Below are positions 1 to 6,223 of a stretch of DNA of 64,000 bases, one piece after another. The position numbers and the translations under genes are program-made. Origin of the DNA: Chloracidobacterium sp. (GTDB lineage Bacteria; Acidobacteriota; Blastocatellia; Pyrinomonadales; Pyrinomonadaceae); contig JADJJY010000002.1 in NCBI GenBank assembly GCA_016706275.1, forward strand, positions 482,001 through 546,000. The letters run 5' to 3'. Below the pieces are notes generated by a model. It was not told where the DNA came from, did not search any database, and saw only the letters and a list, made by a program, of their open reading frames with translations. Position 1 is the stretch's first letter. Each line of letters starts with the position of its first letter.

Positions 1-939
1 TTTGCGGTCGATGACTGCAGAAGCGACTGCCTCAGCGGCTCCGGCGGTTCCGAGGTCGATGAGTACGGCTAATCCACCATCGAAAACGGTCTTTGCAGGG
101 TCTGCGGTGAACGTTTGCGTGACCTTTGCTTCTTTGCCGATCACTTTAGCAAGCTCGCCGCTCTTGATAAATAGATTTGCGACCGCAACTCCCTCTGCCA
201 GATTACCGCCCGCGACTCCGCGTAGGTCAAGCACGATCTTTTGTGCTCCCTGTTTGGTAAGGTTTGCGACCTGAGTTTTGATATCGTTTGCTTCACCGTC
301 GGCGAGGCTGTTGACTTTGATCACGCCGACCTTGCCTGCTTCGAGACGGGATTCGGCGGCGGGTGCTTTGAACGTCCCGCGGGCGATCCTAAATGTCTGC
401 GGCTTTTCACCCGAACGCAGCACACGCAGTGCAACGGTCGTTCCGGCGTCACCGGCGACCAGTTGCTGGGCGTCGTAGAGCGAAATGTCCTGGGTCGCTT
501 TGCTGTCAACGTATTCGATAACGTCGCCGGCACGCATACCGGCTTTTTCGGCCGGGCCGCCTTTGACGACGGAGATAACGTAGAGATAACGCGAGATCTG
601 TGAGAATTCCGCACCGATGCCAACCTTGTTCGAAGCCTTATTCGCCTGATAAGCCTTGACCTGATCAGCCGTTAGAAACGACGAATACGCGTCCAATCCG
701 CCCGCAAGCCCACGAAGAGCTCCCAAACGCACTTTCTCCATATTCGGGTCGTCAACATAATCGTTCTGGATGTGGTTCAGCACCGATTCTACGATCCTCA
801 GCTGCGTGCCCGCATCGTTGACCGGCTCCTGTGCCTGCGTCGTCAGCAAACTACCGACAAACGGCAGGCCGCCGACGACAGCATACACCGCGATCGCACC
901 CGATAGCAGCATCACCCAAAGCTTTCCGCGAAATGACAT
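1..939 (-). CDS. S41-family (Ctp-like) carboxyl-terminal processing protease, 3' truncated by window edge; nucleophile Ser apparently replaced
   Basis: The 313 visible residues begin MSFRGKLWVMLL with a single N-terminal hydrophobic anchor (about residues 6-28). A PDZ domain follows (about 95-185; GIGAEF, VVKGGPAEKAGMRAGDVI), then the start of the S41 core (KVGVIKVNSLADGEA, KIVLDLRGVAGGNLAEGV). Ctp proteases cleave C-terminal tails of periplasmic proteins with a Ser-Lys dyad, the Ser lying in a GTASASE-type motif. Here the motif reads GTAGAAE (residues 297-303), with Gly300 encoded at 40-42 where the Ser is expected. The Lys would lie outside the window. I infer a possible pseudoprotease or scaffold; the family call is solid, activity is not. 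It is transcribed away from ruvX, with only 19 bases between the two starts. Confidence 0.85.
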   Translation of the reverse strand, partial: MSFRGKLWVMLLSGAIAVYAVVGGLPFVGSLLTTQAQEPVNDAGTQLRIVESVLNHIQNDYVDDPNMEKVRLGALRGLAGGLDAYSSFLTADQVKAYQANKASNKVGIGAEFSQISRYLYVISVVKGGPAEKAGMRAGDVIEYVDSKATQDISLYDAQQLVAGDAGTTVALRVLRSGEKPQTFRIARGTFKAPAAESRLEAGKVGVIKVNSLADGEANDIKTQVANLTKQGAQKIVLDLRGVAGGNLAEGVAVANLFIKSGELAKVIGKEAKVTQTFTADPAKTVFDGGLAVLIDLGTAGAAEAVASAVIDRK

Positions 940-958
940 ATAATACCTCTGTTATGAA

Positions 959-1504
959 TTGCCGAGCCCAAGCAAAACCAATTATCCTTTATTGAAACTA
1001 TCCGTGCAAGAAAAAGAAACTACCAATCCCGTCGATTTTACAGACCTTTTGAGCGTTCCGCCCACGGGCCGCATATTGTGCCTCGATCCGGGTACAAAAC
1101 GCGTCGGCGTCGCCGTCTGTGACGAATTGCGTATCACCACACGTCCGCTCGAAGTTATTACGCTCGAGAGCTGGAAAAAGTTACTCGTCCGCATCAAAGA
1201 TCTACTCGCCGAATATGATGCCGCCGCACTCGTAATTGGTTTGCCGTTAGCTGGCGACGGCACAGAAAGTGAGATGTCCGCGTACGCCCGCGACTGGCAG
1301 CGAAAGTTTGCCCTCTCGCTCGACACGCCCGTCTATCTCCAGGACGAACGCTCCACCTCATACGAAGCCAAATCCCGTCTCTGGCAACAAGGCGTTTCCC
1401 TCGCCGATACAAAGTCCCTAGTCGATTCCGAAGCCGCCGCGATCATATTGAGTGATTTTCTCTCGCGAATAAGTAATGTGTTGCCAGTGATAAGTGACGA
1501 GTGA
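959..1504 (+). CDS. ruvX: Putative pre-16S rRNA nuclease / Holliday junction resolvase-like YqgF (RuvX)
   Basis: YqgF proteins have an RNase H-like fold and are implicated in maturing the 5' end of 16S rRNA. The fold is recognisable from RILCLDPGTKRVGVAVCD (first catalytic Asp), AALVIGLPLAGDG, VYLQDERSTSYEA (second acidic site) and the terminal VDSEAAAIILSDFL with its Asp. The open frame starts with TTG at 959; GTG at 1004 is an alternative start and the conserved domain begins well after both, so the start is uncertain. The C-terminus (LSDFLSRISNVLPVISDE) already has the 7-codon Ser spacing of the 21-bp repeat that continues past the TGA stop, so the last ~18 residues may be repeat-derived. 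Confidence 0.85.
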   Translation: MPSPSKTNYPLLKLSVQEKETTNPVDFTDLLSVPPTGRILCLDPGTKRVGVAVCDELRITTRPLEVITLESWKKLLVRIKDLLAEYDAAALVIGLPLAGDGTESEMSAYARDWQRKFALSLDTPVYLQDERSTSYEAKSRLWQQGVSLADTKSLVDSEAAAIILSDFLSRISNVLPVISDE

Positions 1505-1742
1505 TTAGTGAAAAGTGAAATTGCAGAATCGGAAAGTGAGATTTACAAGCGACTAAGTAACATTGCGAAGTATGTAAGTAACAATTACAACTCAATAAGT
1601 AATAAGCCGGACTCTGTAAGTAATCCTTTAGAGTCCGGCATTAATATTTACAAACATAAAAGTAAGCGATACGAAATCGTAACTGTCGCCAACAAGCGTT
1701 TAAGTGAAATTCACAACAGCAAAAGTAAAAAGTACGACCGCA
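1449..1742 (+). repeat. Degenerate 21-bp phased tandem repeat (core AAGTRA)
   Basis: The G of an AGT trinucleotide recurs exactly every 21 bases at 1452, 1473, 1494, 1515, 1536, 1557, 1578, 1599, 1620, 1662, 1704 and 1725; only the 1641 and 1683 units lack it. Around it the unit reads roughly WAAGTRANATTTACAA, with the rest variable. Between 1486 and 1520 the periodicity is 7 bp (five consecutive AGTGA-type heptamers). Since 21 is 7 codons, the frame of ruvX stays open after its stop and would encode heptads of the form x-x-S-N/E-x-x-x. Twenty-one bp is two helical turns, so the cores lie on one DNA face. Function unknown. Confidence 0.85.
1606..1639. other. Perfect 10-bp inverted repeat inside the 21-bp array
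   Basis: GCCGGACTCT (1606-1615) and AGAGTCCGGC (1630-1639) are perfect inverted complements around a 14-base spacer. It sits between ruvX and a convergent gene, so it could end transcription, but no T-run follows on either strand. It is the only GC-rich patch in an otherwise AT-rich array. Confidence 0.6.
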
Positions 1743-1743
1743 A

Positions 1744-2478
1744 TTACATCTCTTCGTTGCGGAATTTTAGCTTGCTCACCATCTTATTTTCCGGTGACGA
1801 AGCTCCGTACAGCGATTTCACGTACTGTTTTACCATCATCGCGAGCTTATACAGCCCGGTCGTCGGGTGATACATCACGGTATTTCGTTCAATGCGTGCG
1901 TTGTTGAATGCAGTGATCGAGTTGATGACATCCGAAGTCGCTTGTTTAAGATCAGCGGCTAATGTGGTGAGCGAGGCGATCGTAATAGCCGTTTCGTTAG
2001 GGTTGTAAAGCGGATCATCGCTAAATAGCTGGATCATACCTTCGAGGTGCTCGACCTTTTGTGTATAGCTCTGCTGTGAAGCGGAAATTGACTGTTTTGA
2101 TTCGTCAACGGGTGTAGCCGGATCGTCGGGCACAGCAGGTGCTTTGCGAGTTCCCTGCAATTTACGGTTGAGTGTCTTTACGTCTTCGACCTTGTTCTGC
2201 TCTGTGCCGGTCGAAGCGTAATAATTTACAGCTTTTGTAGAGGTCGGGCCGAGCGGCTTGAAGGCATTTTCACGAATGTTTATCGCTGTTGTCTTTCCCG
2301 CAAAATCCGCCTGAACCGCGTCATTCGCATTATTGGCTGCGACAAATTTATTATTCAGTTTGGAAACAGAAATATTTGAATTACTGGGATTATATGTCGG
2401 GCCGAAACCCGTCACAATAGAAATCATCTGCTCGAACGACGCAATATTCCTTGCGTGTCCAACTTCGCTAATAGGCAT
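1744..2478 (-). CDS. Hypothetical protein, 244 aa
   Basis: I do not recognise the family. The start is placed at ATG 2476-2478 (MPISEVGHARN) because GGAGGG sits just upstream on the coding strand; a longer frame beginning at 2520 has no such site. There is no signal peptide or membrane segment. The sequence is rich in Asn, Ala, Thr and Ser with a Pro/Asp-rich linker in the middle (VPDDPATPVDESK), then a helical C-terminal half (KVEHLEGMIQLF, LTTLAADLKQATSDVINSI) and a basic end. A soluble helical protein is likely. It converges with ruvX across the 21-bp repeat array. Confidence 0.7.
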   Translation of the reverse strand: MPISEVGHARNIASFEQMISIVTGFGPTYNPSNSNISVSKLNNKFVAANNANDAVQADFAGKTTAINIRENAFKPLGPTSTKAVNYYASTGTEQNKVEDVKTLNRKLQGTRKAPAVPDDPATPVDESKQSISASQQSYTQKVEHLEGMIQLFSDDPLYNPNETAITIASLTTLAADLKQATSDVINSITAFNNARIERNTVMYHPTTGLYKLAMMVKQYVKSLYGASSPENKMVSKLKFRNEEM

Positions 2479-2665
2479 TATGTCCCTCCATACACCTCTA
2501 CCGCACAGCGATAAGGGCAAAAGAAAAACACATACCTGCTCTCAGTGCTATGCGATCGTATTTTGATTGGTTTTTACTTCGATCCAAAGACCGATAAGCA
2601 TAATATGCGAAGAAAATAATGTTTGTCAAGAGTATTTGTTGATAGTATTCTTCATTGGTTTGAGA

Positions 2666-3382
2666 TCATCGTGGAGGATCGAATGTGACGTATCTGGTGT
2701 AGATGTCATCTTCTCTCATTTTCTTGCGGCTCACGATTCTTTCCTGTCCGTCTTTATCTATGACCGAAACAACCCTTTCTAGGCCGGTGCTGACCGAAGC
2801 AAATTCTTTAAGCATGTCACCATCCAGCTTTAAGAATACAGTCATTGATGAACCGGTGATCATAAACGAATCGATACAGTTGAGTCTTTTGTTATAGCCT
2901 AAGTTCGGATATTCTTCCGAATTTAGTATGTCGACAAGCTTGTCGGATCTCTTATCGTAGATCAAAAGCCTTCTGACTTCATTCGCTAGTCGTGCGGCAA
3001 CATTTGAAACAAAAGACACATCTTTAAGACCGTCGTTATTAAAATCTTCGATCTTGGGTTTGAAACCGGGGCCATAATTCTTATCAAACTCAAGGGTCTG
3101 CTTTAATAACCATTGTCTGTCATCGCCCAGCGTGTAGAATTTGATGACTGTAAGATTATCCTCGGAGCGAGCATATCTATTGATCTCGATCTTATTCTTT
3201 CGAGGTACACCAACGCGCTTATCATCGGAAAATGATTCGATGAGTTCAGGCGATTCAGATCGAATCTCAGTATTTGGGGAAGATATAATCTCAGGCGCGG
3301 AAGTCGTCTCACTCGTTTGAATAGACCTGCTTTGGCAAGAAAGGCTCGTGATAATAATGCCCGCAATAATGTACCTATACAT
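2666..3382 (-). CDS. Putative lipoprotein with FG-GAP/VCBS-like motif
   Basis: The start is ATG 3380-3382 (MYRYIIAGIIITSLSC): this begins a type II signal peptide with lipobox SLSC. A longer in-frame extension to 3511 has no export signal and is probably not translated. After a Ser/Thr/Pro-rich linker come a strand-rich domain and the motif EDFNNDGLKDVSFV, typical of Ca-binding FG-GAP/VCBS-like loops. The C-terminus (GQERIVSRKKMREDDIYTRYV) resembles tails of small acidobacterial lipoproteins. Specific function unknown; probably an envelope lipoprotein. Confidence 0.7.
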   Translation of the reverse strand: MYRYIIAGIIITSLSCQSRSIQTSETTSAPEIISSPNTEIRSESPELIESFSDDKRVGVPRKNKIEINRYARSEDNLTVIKFYTLGDDRQWLLKQTLEFDKNYGPGFKPKIEDFNNDGLKDVSFVSNVAARLANEVRRLLIYDKRSDKLVDILNSEEYPNLGYNKRLNCIDSFMITGSSMTVFLKLDGDMLKEFASVSTGLERVVSVIDKDGQERIVSRKKMREDDIYTRYVTFDPPR

Positions 3383-3463
3383 GATCGATCCTGTTACTAT
3401 GCAATGCGAATTATATATCAAATTACGCCCGACGAGGTTTCGTACGAAAAAGAATTGGGTCAA

Positions 3464-3564
3464 GGCACTGCGAACTTTCCGCCGCTCCGATCCCCAAAAA
3501 CCCCGCCCCACACCACCCCGCCTATGCTAACATCCTAAAAATGAAGACATATCGCACATTCGCA
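3464..3564 (+). repeat. 101-bp start-codon cassette, copy 1
   Basis: First of four near-identical ungapped copies, each with an ATG exactly 77 bases after its first base (here ATG 3541). It contains a C-rich, G-poor block (3492-3519) followed by TATGCTAACATCC and the ATG. In this copy the encoded MKTYRTFAGLALFF peptide stops after 19 codons (TGA 3598-3600), overlapping the start of the next gene at 3597. There is no obvious Shine-Dalgarno sequence. Confidence 0.9.
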
Positions 3565-3596
3565 GGCCTCGCCCTATTCTTTAGTTGGAACCAAAG

Positions 3597-4079
3597 ATGA
3601 TGATTCGATTTAGTTTGCTAGCGGTCTTAATTTTTCTTACGATTCCGGCGCTGTGCGTCGGTCAAGATCAAAGGTACGACCATGACCAGTTACTGAACTG
3701 CGCGAGAAACCTCGAATATCAAGTATTCGTCGTCCATGAAGCAACCAAGAGAACGAAGAATGGCGGAGTGTTGATTGCTCTCGTACGGCCCGGCGACGGG
3801 GAAAATTCACGGCAACTCATGCAGCGGCGGCTCTATAATGTTCGGCGTTACTTCGAAATATACGGAGCAGCTCCGCTATCGGGAAAGGTGATAGTCGGGG
3901 AAGGAGACAAGGTCAAGGGTTATGGAAGAATCGAGTATTACCTCGGAGGCGAACTGTTTGAGCGCTTGCTACTGCCGAAACGTGGCTTCATCTGTCACAG
4001 TTGTTGCGGACCTGACGCGGATTATTACCCCGACAAACAAGGGACGAAAAAACGAAAATGGATTAGGAAGAACAAATAA
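3597..4079 (+). CDS. Small secreted protein, unknown function
   Basis: The start ATG 3597 gives MMIRFSLLAVLIFLTIPALCVGQ, a clear signal peptide; a TTG four codons earlier is possible. The mature part has four Cys residues (C in LLNCARN, CHSCCG near the end) and a central stretch RRLYNVRRYFEIYGAAPLSGKVIVGEGDKVKGYGRIEYYLGG, then a strongly basic tail. I do not recognise the family. The gene begins on the stop codon of the 19-codon leader frame supplied by cassette copy 1 (ATGATG), which suggests translational coupling. Confidence 0.6.
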   Translation: MMIRFSLLAVLIFLTIPALCVGQDQRYDHDQLLNCARNLEYQVFVVHEATKRTKNGGVLIALVRPGDGENSRQLMQRRLYNVRRYFEIYGAAPLSGKVIVGEGDKVKGYGRIEYYLGGELFERLLLPKRGFICHSCCGPDADYYPDKQGTKKRKWIRKNK

Positions 4080-4126
4080 ACGCCGTCGGAAGCGATGCAA
4101 ATCGCTCACAAAGCAAATCGGTGTCA

Positions 4127-4227
4127 GGCACTGCGATCTTACCGCCGCTCCGATCCCCAAAAATCCCGCCCAACACCACCCCGCCTATGCTAACATCCTA
4201 AAAATGAAGACATACCGCACAATCGCA
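4127..4227 (+). repeat. 101-bp start-codon cassette, copy 2
   Basis: Same 101-bp unit, 663 bases after copy 1, with its ATG at 4204. The C-rich block is at 4155-4182. Here the cassette start is fused in frame to a signal peptide (MKTYRTIALLTTVFLVSF), so the repeat supplies the n-region of the downstream protein. Confidence 0.9.
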
Positions 4228-4812
4228 CTCCTAACGACAGTCTTTCTTGTATCATTTTGTTTCAATGTATCGTTCGCTCAAAAGCTCCCCCTTCCACCTA
4301 AGACCAGCACCGCGAAGATAAAGCGATCTCAGCGGGATATCATAGCTAGCGCAGTTGATGCGTATTCGAAACGTTTCTCGATGGTTCCGCTCAGGGAATT
4401 TAGAAGCAGCGGTAGTGAGAATAAGATAAAGGTAAGAATCTGGGTAGGATTCGGAGCTATCATGCCTCGGGTTATTGAGTATGAAGAAGATGGTTCTAAT
4501 TCAAGCATCAAAGTTCTGCGGTTTGAGCCAGATAGTAAAACACCACATGCTGAACGGCTTTTATCGTTAACTAAATCCGAAATGGACAGTTTCAAAAGGT
4601 TAATTCGATCGACATTTTCACGGAAAGACCCGACAGAGTGGACAGCACAGTGGCCAGACCCAGATGGAGAAGGTGTCGCTATTGAGGTAAACGATAAAAA
4701 TAGACATTGGATGTACTTCTTTTTGGTATACTCCCGTTCAAATTTCGACAAAAAGATTCTAAGACTTCTGCGTGAATCTAACTTGGGAACGCAGGCTCGC
4801 GTTCTTTATTGA
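4204..4812 (+). CDS. Secreted protein with cassette-derived N-terminus
   Basis: 202 residues. The signal peptide MKTYRTIALLTTVFLVSF ends near SFAQ. The first eight residues come from repeat copy 2. The mature protein has a basic linker (KIKRSQRDIIASAVDAYSKR), a strand-rich middle (KIKVRIWVGFGAIMPRVIEYEEDG) and a C-terminal WPDPDGEGVAIEVNDKNRHW segment. I do not recognise the fold. A longer frame extends upstream to 3922 but overlaps the previous gene and has no export signal, so ATG 4204 is chosen. Confidence 0.6.
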   Translation: MKTYRTIALLTTVFLVSFCFNVSFAQKLPLPPKTSTAKIKRSQRDIIASAVDAYSKRFSMVPLREFRSSGSENKIKVRIWVGFGAIMPRVIEYEEDGSNSSIKVLRFEPDSKTPHAERLLSLTKSEMDSFKRLIRSTFSRKDPTEWTAQWPDPDGEGVAIEVNDKNRHWMYFFLVYSRSNFDKKILRLLRESNLGTQARVLY

Positions 4813-4824
4813 AATATCATTTCC

Positions 4825-4925
4825 GGCATTGCGATCTTTCCGCCGCTCCGATCCCCAAAAACCCCGCTCAACACCACCCCGCCTATGCTAACATCCTAAA
4901 AATGAAGACATATCGCACAATCGCA
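4825..4925 (+). repeat. 101-bp start-codon cassette, copy 3
   Basis: Third copy, 698 bases after copy 2, ATG at 4902. It begins only 12 bases after the previous gene ends. The C-rich block (4853-4880) carries a CCC to CTC change, breaking one of the four C-runs that are intact in the other copies. Confidence 0.9.
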
Positions 4926-5456
4926 GACCAGATCCCGATCATCATGCCTTCGCGAATAGTCTTGGGAATTTTTATCGCGGCGTTTTGGCTGTTGCCGTCA
5001 AACGGACAGTTGAGCCCCACAAAACCTGATGATGTCTGGAGAACCATTCTCTACGATAAGGACGTTGACTATGGCTCCTTTTCTTGCGACACAAAATACA
5101 TGAAACAGGTGAAGTCATTCTTTAAGAAGAACCCGCTGAAAAACTTTATACCAATTTGCCATAACGATTGTCCGGTCGTCAGTTGTCGTCCAGTAATTCG
5201 TTTTCCCGTGACGGCGAGGGCTGTTCGAGCGACGGGATCAGTTAAGGTTCACGTGCTCGTTGATGAAAAAGGAAAGGTGCTCTACGCGCGAGTTCTGACG
5301 GGACATCCGCTCTTGCGTGAGGTCGCCATTCAAGGTGCATGTAGGACTGAGTTCAAAGAATATCCGTATCGCAAGCATCAGGGAATTATGGAATTCACTG
5401 TAGACAATAATGACTATCTGACGGTTCCATTTTCCGCAAATAGTGTCTGGGAATAA
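4902..5456 (+). CDS. Secreted TonB C-terminal-domain protein with cassette-derived N-terminus
   Basis: 184 residues. The C-terminal ~90 residues match a TonB C-terminal-like domain: ATGSVKVHVLVDEKGKVLYARV, then GHPLLREVAIQGACRTEF. A second Met 14 codons in (4944, MPSRIVLGIFIAAFWLLP) begins a normal signal peptide, so the native start is probably 4944 and the cassette has added MKTYRTIADQIPII in frame. In TonB proteins this domain contacts outer-membrane receptors, but no Pro-rich spacer is present, so an energy-transducing role is doubtful. Four Cys residues occur in the middle (CHNDCPVVSCR). Confidence 0.65.
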   Translation: MKTYRTIADQIPIIMPSRIVLGIFIAAFWLLPSNGQLSPTKPDDVWRTILYDKDVDYGSFSCDTKYMKQVKSFFKKNPLKNFIPICHNDCPVVSCRPVIRFPVTARAVRATGSVKVHVLVDEKGKVLYARVLTGHPLLREVAIQGACRTEFKEYPYRKHQGIMEFTVDNNDYLTVPFSANSVWE

Positions 5457-5481
5457 ACGCTGACTTAAAGGGACAGGGTCA

Positions 5482-5582
5482 GACACTGCAATCTTTCCGC
5501 CGCTCCGATCCCCAAAAACCCCGCCCAACACCACCCCGCCTATGCTAACATCCTAAAAATGAAGACATATCGCACAATCGCG
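5482..5582 (+). repeat. 101-bp start-codon cassette, copy 4
   Basis: Fourth copy, 657 bases after copy 3, ATG at 5559, C-rich block 5510-5537. It is immediately preceded by AAGGGACAGGGTCAG (5468-5482), whose inverted complement, with one extra T, lies after the gene at 6162-6177. Similarity to copy 1 continues about 20 bases further than in copies 2 and 3. Confidence 0.9.
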
Positions 5583-6125
5583 GGCCGGGCCGCATTCTCT
5601 TATCAGGCTAAACGATTTATTTTAGGTGGCTTCATTTTGGTTACAATCGCTGCTTGTGCATCTAGGACACGTTCCACGAAAGAGATTGTTTATCTCATCC
5701 CTGAAAATTTCGAAGGAGCCGTGGTGATCATTTACGGACAAAGTGACGGTGCTACGCCAGATATGGATACGGGTAAACTTGTTTTTAGAATACCTGCGGA
5801 TGGATTACTCAAAGTTAATGCAAGCAAACGAACCGCCGATGGATCGCCGAAGTTTTTCTATGCGCACAACGATGGACGGCAAACTGAGATCGAGCTTTTG
5901 GTATCGTCGGACCCCACCAATAAATTTCGGACATCACGACAGGTATCGGATGAAGAACGAGAGGATACGATCTTTGCGACCTCTTACGAAAATGGCGAAT
6001 TCCTGACCGCTAACGGTGCAGTCCAATTTAGGAACTTCCGAATTGGAAAGGACAAGGATGGGAATTACAATTACACGCGAATGCAAGAGAAGATCACCGA
6101 TGTGCAAAGAACTTTTCCGAGATGA
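5559..6125 (+). CDS. Putative lipoprotein with cassette-derived N-terminus
   Basis: 188 residues. MKTYRTIAGRAAFSYQAKRF is followed by a hydrophobic stretch and lipobox TIAAC (about residues 28-34), so a type II signal peptide with an unusually long n-region. No Met lies between the cassette ATG and the lipobox, so this gene depends on the repeat for its start codon unless a rare start is used. The mature part has YLIPENFEGAVVIIYGQSDG and ends QEKITDVQRTFPR. Family not recognised. Confidence 0.65.
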   Translation: MKTYRTIAGRAAFSYQAKRFILGGFILVTIAACASRTRSTKEIVYLIPENFEGAVVIIYGQSDGATPDMDTGKLVFRIPADGLLKVNASKRTADGSPKFFYAHNDGRQTEIELLVSSDPTNKFRTSRQVSDEEREDTIFATSYENGEFLTANGAVQFRNFRIGKDKDGNYNYTRMQEKITDVQRTFPR

Positions 6126-6188
6126 ATTAGGTGAACAAAAATTAAATTCAGAATCATCGGCCTGACCCTGTTCCCTTCGATTCCCTTA

Positions 6189-6216
6189 AAGGCTTCGCAA
6201 TCGCGAAGCCTTTTCT
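6189..6216. terminator. Bidirectional rho-independent terminator
   Basis: AAGGCTTCGC (6189-6198) pairs perfectly with GCGAAGCCTT (6203-6212) around an AATC loop. T-rich sequence follows on the + strand and A-rich sequence precedes it, so it can serve both the cassette lipoprotein gene and the convergent acylase gene. Confidence 0.85.
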
Positions 6217-6223
6217 ATTCCAT

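Larger units (their letters stand above)
5468..6177. repeat. Imperfect terminal inverted repeat bracketing the last cassette gene
   Basis: AAGGGACAGGGTCAG at 5468-5482 and CTGACCCTGTTCCCTT at 6162-6177 are inverted complements apart from one inserted T. Between them lie cassette copy 4 and the complete lipoprotein gene 5559-6125. The arrangement looks like a 710-bp unit with short terminal inverted repeats; whether it moves as a unit is inference. Confidence 0.5.

Noticed and set aside
1508..1870. 120-residue open frame after ruvX starting at GTG 1508
   Set aside because: It is open mainly because the 21-bp repeat contains no stop in that frame. The last part runs antisense through the real gene at 1744-2478 and there is no ribosome site.
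3922..4203. Upstream extension of the second cassette protein
   Set aside because: Overlaps the previous gene in another frame and would place the signal peptide in the interior.
3464..5582. The cassette array as an integron (attC sites)
   Set aside because: GCCCAAC resembles an attC outer box, but it is not conserved in all copies, no GTTRRRY partner follows, and the repeat ends inside coding sequence. No integrase is present.
3464..5582. The cassette array as a CRISPR
   Set aside because: Repeats are 101 bp and separated by about 560-600 bp of coding sequence.
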